From Diplolepis rosae (lineage: Eukaryota; Arthropoda; Insecta; Hymenoptera; Diplolepididae): 64,000 nucleotides of DNA. The position numbers were made by a program, and so were the translations under genes. Each line of letters begins with the position of its first letter. Position 1 is the stretch's first letter. Location of the stretch: contig JAPYXD010000409.1 of the NCBI GenBank assembly GCA_030998225.1, positions 186,001 through 250,000 of the forward strand, given 5' to 3'. This document shows positions 1 to 11,379 of the stretch, in pieces. The notes beneath the pieces are model-generated. The model was given only the letters and a program-made list of their open reading frames with translations. It did not search any database and was not told where the DNA came from.

Positions 1-769
1 AAATTTCTCTAAACCCTCAAAAGGAACCATATGTTGGGATCTCTTGGGAACTCGGTGGCAACAATGGTCACTGTCCCACGTGTAGGCCCGAAAATTGCGC
101 GCGCTTCTCTCACGCCTCACCGATTGTAATTGGCTGAGCGAAGGCGCGAGGATGGATTTTGGGATTGGAAACGCATCTTACAACCCGGAGGAAACGGCTC
201 CACCACCTTTGGTGGAGGCAGATTTGTTTTTGACTTCAAGTTTTTCGGATCGTGATATTCGAGGGAAAATCGTTTTTCCTTAAGATTTCCTCAAGGCAAA
301 GGACAAGTTCGAACTCAGCAAATTCGCGAGTGTCGCGAATTTACGTACAAGCGTACAAGTCAAGCGATTCGCTACTGAAACCGAGTTAGTCTTATAATTA
401 ACCTAATTATAACGGTAATCGATTTAGTGAGTTGTGTGTGTTACGTGAATTGGCAAATAAATAAATAAAGTCTAATGATAAACTGTTTTTCAAGTTGTGT
501 GTTGTGTGAATTGGCAAATAAACAAATAAAGTCCGATAAACTGTTCTTCGAGTTTTGTGTCATGTGAATTGCCGAGCAAATATATATATATATATAGCCT
601 GATAATAAATTGTTCTTTGTGAGACATTATTATTAAAGGAACTTTTGAATTATTTCAAAGCTTCCCGCCCATTCCTCTACGAATCCAGGCTCGCTGTTTT
701 AACAGCAAAAAGACGCAGCAACGACCCACCATCTCTCGACAGGTTGTCATCCCTGCCTGGAACGTGACA
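1..769 (+). mobile_element. 5' LTR (partial) of gypsy element 1
   Basis: This stretch lies directly upstream of a primer-binding site and ends in GTGACA at 769, the usual way a gypsy-type LTR ends. It carries AATAAA-type signals near 461 and 520. The left boundary is not seen and may be outside the window. No matching second LTR follows the pol gene, so the LTR is inferred from position and the primer site, not from a repeat pair. Confidence 0.6.
429..618 (+). repeat. Threefold tandem repeat inside the LTR, unit about 58-70 bp
   Basis: Three successive units each run from a GTTGTGTG-like start through GTGAATTGGCAAATAA to a TGTTCTT-like end (about 429-490, 491-548, 549-618). The first two keep AATAAA-type signals and the third has a TA dinucleotide run instead. 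They probably arose by local duplication of the LTR polyadenylation region. Confidence 0.75.
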
Positions 770-775
770 TTTTAT

Positions 776-793
776 TGGTGGCAGCGGTGGGAT
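776..793 (+). promoter_or_regulatory. Primer-binding site, tRNA-Leu type
   Basis: TGGTGGCAGCGGTGGGAT is complementary to the CCA-tailed 3' end of an insect tRNA-Leu whose acceptor side ends in CCCACCGCTGCCA. It lies six bases after the likely LTR end, as expected for minus-strand priming of an LTR retrotransposon. The tRNA identity rests on recalled tRNA-Leu structure and was not searched. Confidence 0.7.
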
Positions 794-1686
794 AGCTGCA
801 CCTGGAAGAGGGAAATTTAAATTTTGACACGTCACACGCCTACCTCTAACCACACTCGGGAGAGGAAAATCGAAGACACGAACTTCAAACATTGGATTCA
901 AGTCTTACCAGGAGAAACCAACCTACTATCCGAAAACCGATTCTGGAGATGGAATTCCTTTTTAATCAAATGTTCGAGTAGGACGTTCATTGTAAATCTA
1001 GATGAATTTTGTCGAAGATTATCACCTTATTCTAGAAACTCCGATAGTAAAGACCCACCCAAATTGAGCAAATTGTTTTCTGCCAGAAGTCAACTCTTCG
1101 ATTTCAACGTTGGATTTTAGGACTGACGATCGTACGCGAAGTGCGATCCACCGCTGGAGGTCGAACGCGCCCGCGACCCAACGGGGGAGGATCGCGCGTG
1201 AAGCACGATCCATCGAGGGACACTAAATCGCTCCGAGGACGGATTCGGAGTGAATCAGGAGAGATACTCAACGGATCATCGAAGAAGGTTGTGTAATTTA
1301 GCAATAGTGACCCTTATACATATATAGTGAAATTGTGTTGTGCATTCGGATTAATAAAGCAATACACGTCGACTATATCAAGTAGTAAGTCCTAGATTTA
1401 GTTACATTATCTTTCGTTTCTGCCTCCATATTATAAATAAATGAATAATTAATAATATAGAATATTTATAGTTCAAAATGATGTTGCGATATTGCCAAAC
1501 AGGGAGAGGTAAAAGCATTTCGGGAAAAAAACGCCCGACGAAACGGGATCCGCGAAACACTGAACAAGTGTCTCGACAGGAACACGGCGACCCGTCGAAC
1601 ACGAATGTACACAGGGATGTGACCCCACCACCCGATCAAACTCTTGTTTCCAACACTCTCCCCGCGACTCAAACTCTTTTAAAAAA
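794..1686 (+). other. Untranslated leader of gypsy element 1
   Basis: This is the stretch between the primer site and the first recognisable Gag sequence. Short open frames occur (824-1120, 1478-1720) but show no recognisable domain. A GC-rich patch near 1120-1240 contains repeated GCGATC/CGATCC words. AATAAA is present near 1353. It is probably leader plus decayed Gag N-terminus. Confidence 0.45.
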
Positions 1687-2584
1687 ATGGGTGAGGGCTT
1701 TAGATTCGCGAAGCAATTGATTCCTGAGTTCGATGGAACGAACATGTCCGTTATAATGTTTATCGATCAATATAAGGTTGCAGCGGCCCTTTTGGAACCC
1801 CACGAAATGCCTTACCTGACAATATTAATTAGGAATAAAATAACAGGACCAGCTCGGAAGTACATCTAAGACAGGGTAGGAGCTAATCTAGATGATATTT
1901 TTCGCATTTTACAGGGAATTTACATGCCCCGAGAGGATACTAGCCAGTTGACTCAAGAGTTGGCTAATATTCACAGGAATCCCGGCGAAAATATTTCCGA
2001 CTATGGTACTAGAGTGACCGTATTATTGAATAAAATTATTACTAAAGTAATGGATAAAAATCCAGTGTGAAGAATACACTGAAAACGCGATTAAAAACTT
2101 CATTCGCGGACTAGATAGAGACACTTTAATTTTTATGAAAGACAAGTCACCCCCTACACTGGATGTTGCTATCGAGTTGGCCGCGGAGGCAGACTTAGAA
2201 AATAAAAGTTGGAGTAGAGTTCATGAAAAAGGGTTAGGCACTAGCGCGCTGAACCCCACCTGCCTTTTAAATAATGCAAATTTTAAACGTGTAGCTCACA
2301 TAGAAGTAAAGGGAGAAGGTAGGGAATCAAAACGTCAACGCTTATCCTCTCTTCAATGCTTTCATTGCAAAGAAATGGGGCATATTAAACGAAATTGTCC
2401 CAGACTAGGAAAAGAACAAGATTCGGAAAATCTTTGTACTTACTGCACCGCGCAGAACCACACCGCGGAAAATAGTTTTTTGAGAAAAAAACACGAAAGG
2501 GAAATACAGCTGAGGAGGGAGAAATTCTCAAATAGAAAGGGGAATTTAAACTCGAAACTGGGTCATCAGAACGGAGGTCGATGA
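1687..2584 (+). pseudogene. gag: Gag of gypsy element 1, broken
   Basis: Gag would form the retrotransposon particle and bind its RNA. The N-terminal part (1687 onward) has the gypsy-Gag pattern IPEFDGTNMSVIMFIDQY. It is interrupted by a TAA at 1867-1869 and changes frame near 2055-2070. The reading then continues in the 2135-2584 frame (149 codons), whose residues 75-88 form a CX2CX4HX4C zinc knuckle (CFHCKEMGHIKRNC). A second knuckle follows with its last Cys replaced by Ser. The frame ends just as the pol frame opens, so Gag and Pol overlap in different frames. The copy cannot make full-length Gag. Confidence 0.8.
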
Positions 2585-4685
2585 TCCCCCGCCAAAAACT
2601 TCGCTCCGAAAGCGTATACTCATCTGCCTCGGAAAGACGGACGGACAATTTGCAAACCCTACAATAAAATTAGATAATAAGGTTTTTTTTAAAAATACCG
2701 CGCTTTTCATGGTTGATACCGGGTGCGAACTAAATTTGATCAAAGAAAGCATGGTAGATTCGCGTGTCTGGGTGAATCATGAGAAAATATACTATTTAGT
2801 CGGGATAGGACCTAAAATTATTAAATCTCTCGGAGAAATTAGAGTAATAATTGGAGGTGTCGAATCTGCATTTCAAATCGTTCCGAAGGATTTTCCGATC
2901 GAACAGAACGGGATTCTCGGAATTAGTTTCTTAGGAAAACACGGGGCTACTTTACAGTTTTCGGGAATAACGCTTAAATTAGGCCTAGAAAATCCTTCTA
3001 ATGATAACCATTCAAAAATTAAATTACCCGCCAGATCAAAAACTCTGATCGAAATTCCCCTCAAAGAAACACATTTAACGCAGGGATACATAGGAAAAAT
3101 TAATTTTTCTGAGGGACAAAAAGAACGTGCCGCCCGTTTCTCCGCCCTTTTAAAAGTCATTGATTTGAAAGGACTGAACGAGGAAGAGAAACAAAGTATG
3201 CTTTCGATACTTGGCGACTACTTCTATCAGTTCCACCTACCAGGTGATAAATTAGGATCAACCACTGAAGTATCACACGAAATAATAACTGTAAACAAAT
3301 ACCCTGTAAATCAAAAACAATACCGTAGTCCTCAGATTCTGAAAGAGGAAATTCGTAAACAGGTACATGACCTCCAAAAGAATGGAATTGTTCAGCCATA
3401 GAATTCACCTTACAATTCACCTCTGTGGATTGTACCCAAAAAATCAGATGCTCAAAGAAATAAAAGGTGGAGGATGGTCATCGATTTTCGTTTACTTAAT
3501 GAACAAACAGTGGGAGATGCCTATCCCCTGCCGAATATTACCGATATCCTTGATCAACTGGGCGGTGCGCGCTATTTTTCCGTCCTGGATCTTACGTCGG
3601 GTTTCCACCAAATTCCCCTGCACCCAGAATCTATGGCAAAAACTGCATTTTCTACCCCCTACGGGCATTTAGAATTCACAAGGATGCCCTTTGGGCTAAA
3701 AAATGCCCCAGCTACCTTCCAGCGGCTAATGGACAAGGTTCTGACCGGGCTACAGGGAATAGAACTTTTCGTCTACATGGACTACATTGTCGTTTACGGT
3801 GATTCACTTCAAAATCATTCTCGAAAACTAAGAGCCTTATTAGGACGACTAAAATCCGCTGGATTGACCTTACAGCCCGAAAAATGCAGCTTCTTAAAAA
3901 GGGAAATTACATACCTAGGCCACGTGATCACTCAATCTGGTGTGAAACCAGACCCCAGGAAAATCGATGCAGTCAAAAATTTTCCAGTCCCCAAGTCCCA
4001 GAAAAATATAAAACAATTCTTAGGTCTGATAGGATATTATCGACGATTCATACCAGACTTCGCAAAAATCGCAAAAGTGTTAAACGAACTCCTGAAAAAG
4101 GGAATCACGTTTCAATGGACAACTGTGCATCAAAACGCCTTCGAAACACTTAGAGACAAAATCTGTCTCGAACCAATTTTACAGTTTCCGAAGTTCGATC
4201 AACCGTTCATCGTTACAACCGACGCCTCTAATTTCGCGTTAGGCGCGGTACTTAGTCAAGGAACTATAGGTCAAGATTTACCAATCTCATTCGCTTCACG
4301 AAGTCTAAACCCGGCCGAAATTAATTATTGTACAACGGAGAAGGAACTCCTGGCAATTGTTTGGGCTGTCCAACACTTCCGGCCGTACCTTTACAAGCGA
4401 AAATTTACCCTCGTTACCGATCACCGTCCTTTAATATGGCTTAATAATTCAAAAGACCCTATTTAGAGAATGGCCAGGTGGAAGATAAAGTTGAGCGAAT
4501 ACGAATACGATATAGTATACAAACCGGGTAAAGCAAACTTGAACGCGGATGCTCTTTCCCGGAACCCTTGCACTTCTGCTACCTGTTATACAATTTTAAA
4601 TAATTCTAGCATGGTCGACACCTCTCCTACTCTCGTCGACCTAGCAGTGGATGGTGCACACCACGTGCTGAGCACGAGATGCTGA
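2580..4685 (+). pseudogene. pol: Protease, reverse transcriptase and RNase H of gypsy element 1, broken
   Basis: One frame runs through the region, cut by two TAG stops (3399-3401 and 4464-4466). In order, an aspartic protease shows VDTGCELNLI (near 2709), a reverse transcriptase follows, and RNase H starts near TTDASNFALGAVL (4213 on). In the RT, with residues counted from 3474, FSVLDL is at 35-40 and FGLKNAP at 73-79. The catalytic box reads YMDY at 101-104 where active enzymes have YMDD. The RNase H side ends in a typical KPGKANLNADALSRN linker. The frame then breaks near 4610-4690, and integrase continues in another frame. The stops and the lost Asp indicate an inactive copy. Confidence 0.9.
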
Positions 4686-6736
4686 GAGAGGGGGAAACCA
4701 CCCCCAGAGACACGGGAACGGCGATGTACATTGAGAGCCTTGTTGAGCATGTTTTTGTGGGTCGCAGGATCCTTAAATCCTGGAAGATCGATGAGTCCTA
4801 TAAAACTCATACTTGTCTCAACGTCATAACCTTGAGTGTGGACTGTGAAGAAATAGCAAACTTAGCTGCACAGACGGCTCAGGTAGAGAATAATGAGCTA
4901 GCTCCTCTCGTTTGGCCTAGGAAAAATGACTGGGTCAGTGATCTGGGTCAGACGGTAACCCTGGTACGACTAGCGGAACGGGCACAACGTCCCACCCTAG
5001 CTTCGAGTGGGGAGAGGGGTGGCAGGTTTGTGGTAATGAATGAATGTGTCGATGGGGAAAGGGAATGCCTGGGCCCTAGGACTGAATGCTCAACATGTGA
5101 GTCACAAGAAATAAACAACGGGTACCATAATCAGTTTAAAAAATCGGAATTGTCATCAGTCTTAATAATTGTCGACTCATGCATTTCTTATAGTAAAGAT
5201 AAGATTAGCATGGGAAAATCGCACGTATTAAACTTTGTATCCACGGATTGTACTTTAAATTCACCAGTAAACAGAGAACTAATTGATAATACCTTATTAG
5301 ATTCAGAGTTATTGAAAAAACAAAATCTTCCACTGGGTCATGTTACGGTCTTAGCCAATGGTAAAAGGTATGTCTTTAACGTTGCTATAAAAAACAAATC
5401 AAGTGAAAAACCCTTCTTAAATGTAATTTCGGAAGCACTTTTACGATTAAAACAATCTATGGAAATATTAAAAGTACCTTCAGTAAAAGTTTCAAAACAC
5501 GGAAATGATCTTGACGAAATATCGTGGACTGCGATCGAACAAATAATCCGCCAACACTTTACAAGTTCTGGATTACGAATATGCATTTGCTCTGGCGAAA
5601 TCAGTTTTCCTCCCAAAGACGATCGGGAGAAAATAATTAAAGAAAACCACGAATCAACTTTCGGCGGCCATAAAGGGGTCTCAAAAACCTACTGGCGAAT
5701 ACGCGACAATTTTTATTGGAAAACCCTAAAAACGGACGTAGAAAACTTCGTAAGGCTGTGTCGGAAGCGTCAGGAGAATAAATTAGTTCGAATAAAAAAT
5801 CGCCAACCGATGAGAATCACTGTCACGCCGACCCAACCTTTCGATAAAATACAAATTGATATAGTCGGACCTCTTCCGGAAACTGAGTCAGGAAATAAAT
5901 ACATCCTGACCATCCAAGACAACTTCTCCAAATATTCTGACGCAATCCCCCTCCCCTCTGTCAACTCTATTTCTATTGCGTACGCACTCGCCGAAGCATT
6001 TATTTCTCGATTCGGCTGCCCCCGAGTTATTCATTCGCACCAAGGTAGCAATTTTACCTCAAATATTATGAAAACATTTTGTAAAATCTTCCAAATCGAT
6101 AGAATCACCTCTACGGCATTCTACCCCCAAACTTTAGGCTCCCTGGAAAGAAGCCACATTACTCTGATCGAGTATTTGAAGAATTTCGCGACTAAGAAAA
6201 ATTGGGACGAGTGGTTGAGATACGCGATATTTTCTTACAATACTTCCGTTCATGAATCCACTGGATTCACACCACACGCCCTTGTATTCGGAAGAGAAGC
6301 AACACTCCCTACTAGTATTTCGGACGATAAAGTACCACCGACTTATGTAGAATTTATAAAGGAATTATTCCGCAAAATCGGCGACATACAAGTTGCGGCA
6401 GCCGAAAATTTAATCGCCGCTAAGAAAAGGTCGAAACGTTACTACGATCTGAAATCAAACCCTAAACACTTTCGAGTAGGGGATCAAGTTTACTTACTTA
6501 AAGAACCTCGAGTCTCGAAATTCGACGCGCACTATATCGGCCTCTACATTTTAGAACAGCTCCTCGGTGAATCGAACGCCCAAATTAGGATTAATCAGAA
6601 CAAAATAAAGATCGTCCACCTCGACAAATTAAAACTTGCCGCCCTACCTGTAACACTCGAAAAGGAGCCACAAACAACACGTAATATATGCAATATTAAT
6701 AGTAGTAGTGATAACAATAGTAATAATAATAAATAA
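4679..6736 (+). CDS. Integrase-containing open frame of gypsy element 1
   Basis: This 685-codon open frame is the longest in the window. Residues 1-280 are linker sequence without a recognised domain. The zinc-binding region follows with His323 and His331, but its CX2C is reduced to a single Cys361 (LCRKRQ). The DDE core has Asp394 (IDIVGPL) and Glu490 (LGSLERSH). The middle Asp is replaced by His454 (IHSHQGSNF). A C-terminal basic region ends in an Asn/Ser tract. Normally this would be the pol C-terminus, not a separate protein: the frame is cut off from upstream pol by a frameshift. The missing catalytic Asp implies no strand-transfer activity. No envelope-like frame follows. Confidence 0.85.
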   Translation: MLREGETTPRDTGTAMYIESLVEHVFVGRRILKSWKIDESYKTHTCLNVITLSVDCEEIANLAAQTAQVENNELAPLVWPRKNDWVSDLGQTVTLVRLAERAQRPTLASSGERGGRFVVMNECVDGERECLGPRTECSTCESQEINNGYHNQFKKSELSSVLIIVDSCISYSKDKISMGKSHVLNFVSTDCTLNSPVNRELIDNTLLDSELLKKQNLPLGHVTVLANGKRYVFNVAIKNKSSEKPFLNVISEALLRLKQSMEILKVPSVKVSKHGNDLDEISWTAIEQIIRQHFTSSGLRICICSGEISFPPKDDREKIIKENHESTFGGHKGVSKTYWRIRDNFYWKTLKTDVENFVRLCRKRQENKLVRIKNRQPMRITVTPTQPFDKIQIDIVGPLPETESGNKYILTIQDNFSKYSDAIPLPSVNSISIAYALAEAFISRFGCPRVIHSHQGSNFTSNIMKTFCKIFQIDRITSTAFYPQTLGSLERSHITLIEYLKNFATKKNWDEWLRYAIFSYNTSVHESTGFTPHALVFGREATLPTSISDDKVPPTYVEFIKELFRKIGDIQVAAAENLIAAKKRSKRYYDLKSNPKHFRVGDQVYLLKEPRVSKFDAHYIGLYILEQLLGESNAQIRINQNKIKIVHLDKLKLAALPVTLEKEPQTTRNICNINSSSDNNSNNNK

Positions 6737-6963
6737 GTACTCAACTATGTAATGCAACAACCCAAAATGGATAGGCTTGTATTTAGACAACATTCATATT
6801 TTAGAATAGAAATCTAAATAGAATAAGATAGAGTAGGAATAATTTTGTCTGTTAAGGCCATGGATCAACCGGGTCACGTGACCAAATTCGTAGGTTAATC
6901 GAACCATGTAAGATAACTTTTTTTGTTTCTAATATATCTACTTGAAAATTCGAAGGACGTAAT

Positions 6964-6978
6964 AAAAGGCGGGGAGGA
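6964..6978 (+). promoter_or_regulatory. Polypurine tract of gypsy element 1
   Basis: AAAAGGCGGGGAGGA lies 230 bases after the integrase stop, where plus-strand DNA synthesis of an LTR element would be primed. The sequence after it does not resemble positions 1-769, so the 3' LTR is lost, replaced, or corresponds to a part of the LTR left of the window. Confidence 0.5.
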
Positions 6979-6979
6979 T

Positions 6980-7830
6980 CGTCTGTTAACTTCGTTTCAC
7001 TAAAAATTTTGCAAAAATTTTATTTTTTAGAAAATAAAACTGGGAGTTATCGGCAATTACAGCTCTGTAACGCCATTTCCACAGGAAATGGAATATCGAC
7101 CTGAAATTTTGGAACGTGAATACGAAAGTACTAAGGCAGGTTTCTTGGGTGTCGAATATCGAAATAAATACAAAAATTATTTTATGTAATTGATAACATT
7201 ACCACAAAAAATCTAGAATTTTTTGAAGCGCCACCTATGCATAGTGTCGCACTGTAGGTGCTAAATTCAAAAGCGGGCACTGATTGTCGGTAAGAATGAT
7301 AATCAACAGGTAAACTAAAATGAACGATTCGTAAACCTCGTTGATGTAACTCGCATTTGTAACAATGAATGAATATCACGATAACATTTATTAATTCAAA
7401 TGATGAAATACCTGTAAAATGCGAACGAAAAATCACGAAATATCTACATTATCACTGTCAATCTTGGAGCTCCCCTTTTTATCGACAGTGCTGTTAGGTG
7501 GCACAAACTTTACTTCTGTTCTCGTCCGCAATACAGAGGACAGAGGTAACTATATAGACAGGTGATGTACGAGGTTATGTGCGTCGGTATTTCTGTAGGA
7601 ATTATAAAACTTTTTTTCATTATACATTCAACGCTTTTGTCGCGACTTTTCATTCCTACTTTCTAGTCATTTCCCAAAATATCCCCGCTTTTATCCAACT
7701 TGGAATTTTAAATGTGGGCAAAAAATCGATACGCATGGAACTCAATTCATCAGCTGATGTGGTTGATCCATGGCCTTAAGAAACCTAATACTTCTTTCGA
7801 AAAGCCGCTTTCTGTTAAGCGACTTTTCTT
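6980..7830. other. Gene-free stretch after gypsy element 1
   Basis: No supported coding sequence. The words GCGCCACCTAT at 7230 and 7880 hint at related short sequence on both sides. Small open frames (7182-7436 minus, 7579-7779 plus) have no recognisable domain. Confidence 0.5.
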
Positions 7831-7834
7831 TTCT

Positions 7835-8420
7835 AAGGGGAAAGGTGTAACATACGAATGAAATACTAATTAAGTAGAGCGCCACCTATAGGTTATAAAA
7901 CGAGCTCGTTCTCGCGATTATCGAATCAGCGTCATGAACTCTACCTTATCCACATACGCGGGTGATTTCAAATGTAAGATCGAATTATAGTAATAAGAAA
8001 AACAACGAAATCTTGTTAATAAAACGAAAAGGTTGTAAATTACAAGCTTAAGAATAAGAGCTTGTCTTTTGCCTTCGAGGAAGTCTCCGTTAAAATCAAA
8101 TTTATAGTTTAATGAACTCTTACGGATCTGGAAAATGTAAACATCCCTGACTTTTACGAGTTTTGAGAAACAAAACCTAAACTAAAACCGAGAAAAACTG
8201 AAGAGCAGATCATAAAACTGGACCACATGTTTGCATTTCCAGGACCCGCTAGAGTTCAGGCAAGAGTCAAATTTCCTTGCGACGCATTTTAAGAAGTGAA
8301 ACACCTGTTGCGTTGTTTTAAATTTAATTTATAAATAATTCGACGATTCGTGTTAATTTATAATGCAAATGACTGATTTGTAACTGATCTTTGAAGATTG
8401 TATTGTAGGTTTTGTTGTTA
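7835..8420 (+). mobile_element. Detached gypsy 3' end: polypurine tract and LTR start
   Basis: AAGGGGAAAGG (7835-7845) is followed by TGTAACATACG, the layout of a polypurine tract and LTR 5' end. The 30 bases before it resemble those before the LTR at 36,844 (AAGCGAC, then a TTCT run, then CTAAGGGG). A TATA-like TTATAAAA sits near 7894. The 3' end of the LTR was not found, so the right limit is arbitrary. Confidence 0.4.
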
Positions 8421-8757
8421 CGAGATCATTTTTTTCTTAAGCATCCAGGTGTAACTGTATTTAAATGTGGGTTTGGAAGTTCAAAATCAATGATTTTGAG
8501 TGCTACCTCTATTTGCAGCAATTGCTAATAAAATTAACTAGTACTTCAAACGCTGTTAGAACAGGAAGATAACACGACCGATAGGCTACTGCTTACAATC
8601 GTTGTTATCAGTGCTAACGTAAATCAGCTGGCATCGCTAAAGTACTGTAGCGAATAGACGTTAGTATTAGCAACTAAGACATTCGCTGTCCGTATATCAA
8701 GTAACTTTCTTAGCTGTGGTAGCGAATATTTAGCTAATGCAGCTAATAATTTTTCCC
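8421..8757 (-). repeat. Copy of the insertion found inside the mariner at 17 kb
   Basis: On the minus strand this segment matches 17,125-17,456 almost base for base over about 335 bp (for example TTAGCTGCATTAGCTAAATA and CTATCGGTCGTGTTATCTTC). Homology stops abruptly at GATCTCGTAA on one side and at the TTAGCTGC end on the other. It has no coding capacity. Confidence 0.85.
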
Positions 8758-8995
8758 GTGTGCGCTCGTTAATGTTTAGGTATACGCAGGCCCACAAAAT
8801 TTATTTGGCATCACGTGCAATAAATAAAAGTGATCGCAAATCACCTGAAATCTTTTTCAAGATAGCGCAATCAGTCAATGTCATCAAGATTTACCTAAAA
8901 TTATACTTAAGACTTTCTTGGGTTACATATGTAAATAAGTTACCTACTTTAAATCAGTGTAGCAATGTGAAGTAACTTCAAATATAGTTAAACTT

Positions 8996-9026
8996 ACTAT
9001 ACATATACATATACATATACATATAT
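8996..9026. repeat. Microsatellite (ACATAT)n
   Basis: About five copies of ATACAT run in tandem between AT-rich flanks. Confidence 0.85.
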
Positions 9027-9029
9027 AAG

Positions 9030-10231
9030 TTACAATTCAAGTAATATTAAATGGAGTGAAGAAATCTTTAATAATATTTATTTTCATAAAGGTCTTGTCG
9101 TGAAAAAGTTATGGTTCCTATTACAAATTGTAAAGAGCAAAGTAATATTGATATTTCTGGAAGAAGTTAACCTAATAATTGATTGCATGATCGTAATAAA
9201 CAAAGTATTAATCAAATATTCAACTGGAACAATTTTGAAAAAAAAGGATTTTTTGTTCCTGCTGTTGAAGCATAACGCAATATTGATAATATAATAAATG
9301 AATGAAGCAATAATCAATCATTTTTATTAATAATAATAATTACCCTGTAAGAAGGTATGGATTAAATTGAATTAACACTAGTTTGAATATGGGCGTTTTT
9401 TCAACTCTTTCAATCCAAAGCAATACCGTTTTTGAAGCGACGAAGAATGAACACGTTTTAATTTTAACAAGGGTGAAAGATTTGATGTCAAGTTGATTCT
9501 GCTTAATCTCGTAAAGAAACTTATATTATATTAAAGACATTTTAATTTGTTTTTATGAGTCAAAATGTGAAATAAAGTAACTCAATTTAATTACTTAGGA
9601 CACTGAGAAAAAAGATTCTTATAGATCCAAAGAAATGTATTTAATTGATTCCATTTCTTTATATCAAACAATTCGTTACCCAATTCATTTCAATATTTTT
9701 TAGAAGCATGAAACGCGTGCTTTGATTCGAAGAAATAATTTATTTGATAGATATTTCTTTGCTTGTGAATGTGAGCGAATTAACTCAACTGAATCATGTC
9801 TTTGAAACGAAATACCTAAGTAGTTTATTTGAATCTTGTTTTCGCACTCAAAGGAATATTTATTTGGTTTATAAGTCCCATTTTTTGAATTTAACAAGGC
9901 GTATGTGGATCAAATAATTTATTCATGAATGAATCAAGCTTTAGGTTTAGTTCAATCAAGAAAATATTAATTTAATTGAGGCATTCATAAATTAATTTAT
10001 GAAGTTATTTATTCGATTTAAAGAGTTAATACATGTATATCAATGTAAAGTTTCTTTATATGAATAAAATATTGTGTTTACATAAATATTTATTTCTTTA
10101 ATTGAAAAAAATGTTTTTTGTGAACAGTAGAAAGAAAGAATTCATTTAAAAAAGAACATTTATTTGAAAGAAAACGATATTTTGTTGAAATAACTGCAAG
10201 AACGTTCAGTTAAAATAAATAATTTCTTTCA
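9030..10231. other. AT-rich gene-free stretch with scattered AAAGAAAT/TTATTTGA words
   Basis: No supported gene. From about 9600 the words AAAGAAAT and TTATTTGA recur irregularly, and the same texture resumes after 11,382. The two sides therefore probably belonged to one repeat before the element at 10,234-11,379 inserted. Confidence 0.4.
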
Positions 10232-10233
10232 TA

Positions 10234-11379
10234 GGGTAAGTGTGCCAATTACTGCGGATCGAAAATCAAGATGGCTTTTAAAGTTAAAAAAAAAGATTTT
10301 GAGATAAAAAAGTCGTCACGAATTAATTTTTAAAGCAGTATTTGGTATTAAGTAAGTAGCATGCAGTCCTTAAACCCTGAAAAGAAACCAGATTTACTTA
10401 GAAAATGCGAATCTAAAAAAAATGTTCCATGTAGGTATTACTGCGGGTTTGCATGAATTACTGCGCACCAATTACTGCGGAAACCCCAATTTCTGCGCGC
10501 GTAATACTGCGATATTATTTTGAGTGAACTTACAATTAATTTAGGAGTGTTGAAAATTTTATTTAATCTCAATTATAAAAAGTAAACACGACGAAGCATT
10601 CGTAACAAATTAAGATTAATAATTTTATTAATTTTATTTAATTTAACTTAAAATTATATCACTTGAGTTCCTCTTGCATCTTTAGCAACGATTAAGGAGT
10701 GTTGAACATTTTATTTAAACTAAATTATAAAAAGTGAACATGAAGCATTTTTAACAAATTAAGATTAAATAATGTTATAACTCTTCTTTAATTTACCTTA
10801 ACATTATATTACTTGACTTCCTCTTGCCTCATTAGCAACGATTTTGGAATTTTCAACATTTTGTTTAATCTCAATTATAAAAAGTAAGCATAACGAAGCA
10901 TTTTTAATAGATTGAAAGGTTATGCAGTGCCGCCTGACAGATCGCAGTAATTCATACACCTATGAAAATCATGTACCAAATACTGTTTTGGTAAAAAAAT
11001 GATTAAAAAACGTATTTTTTGTTATTTTGCATAAATATTTAGAAAAATAAAATATTTACTTTGCAGAAAGTAATATCACAATAAATATTTTATTTTCAGA
11101 AACGGAATTATAACAAGTTTTTCAGAACGTGTTCATGACCTTTCAACAAATCTAAGCATTAAAACTATGGGAATCGGGAACATGAGAGTTTTAAATTGCA
11201 ATCAATTAGCTACAAATATCGTAACTATTGATAATTCGTTGATACTTATTATGCTTGGATAAGAAATTGATTGTTTTTAGTTGTTCTGTAGCCTTATATA
11301 TCTTTAAAACATTGTATATCATTAGTTTTATATGAAAGCGCAGTAACTGGGGCATCCACAGTAATACCCACACTTACCC
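10234..11379. mobile_element. TA-flanked inverted-repeat element, 1146 bp, non-coding
   Basis: It begins GGGTAAGTGTG and ends CACACTTACCC, with TA on both outer sides (10,232-33 and 11,380-81). This matches the TA duplication of Tc1/mariner/pogo transposons. There is no transposase frame, so it would be non-autonomous. The terminal motif (CCAATTACTGCGG) recurs inside near 10,435-10,510, and again in reverse near 10,940 and 11,345. A 151 bp tandem repeat occupies the middle. Confidence 0.75.
10543..10916. repeat. Tandem repeat, unit about 151 bp, 2.5 copies
   Basis: Units start at AGGAGTGTTGAA (10,543), AGGAGTGTTGAA (10,695) and about 10,846. Each contains an AATTATAAAAAGT word and ends in TAGCAACGATT. 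The repeat lies wholly inside the TA-flanked element. Confidence 0.8.

Noticed and set aside
6737..7830. An envelope-like gene downstream of gypsy pol
   Set aside because: No frame of suitable length or with signal and membrane segments exists after any of the gypsy copies.
6980..8400. A 3' LTR for gypsy element 1
   Set aside because: Positions 1-769 were compared by eye with this region. The distinctive GTGAATTGGCAAATAA units and the GTGACA end do not occur.
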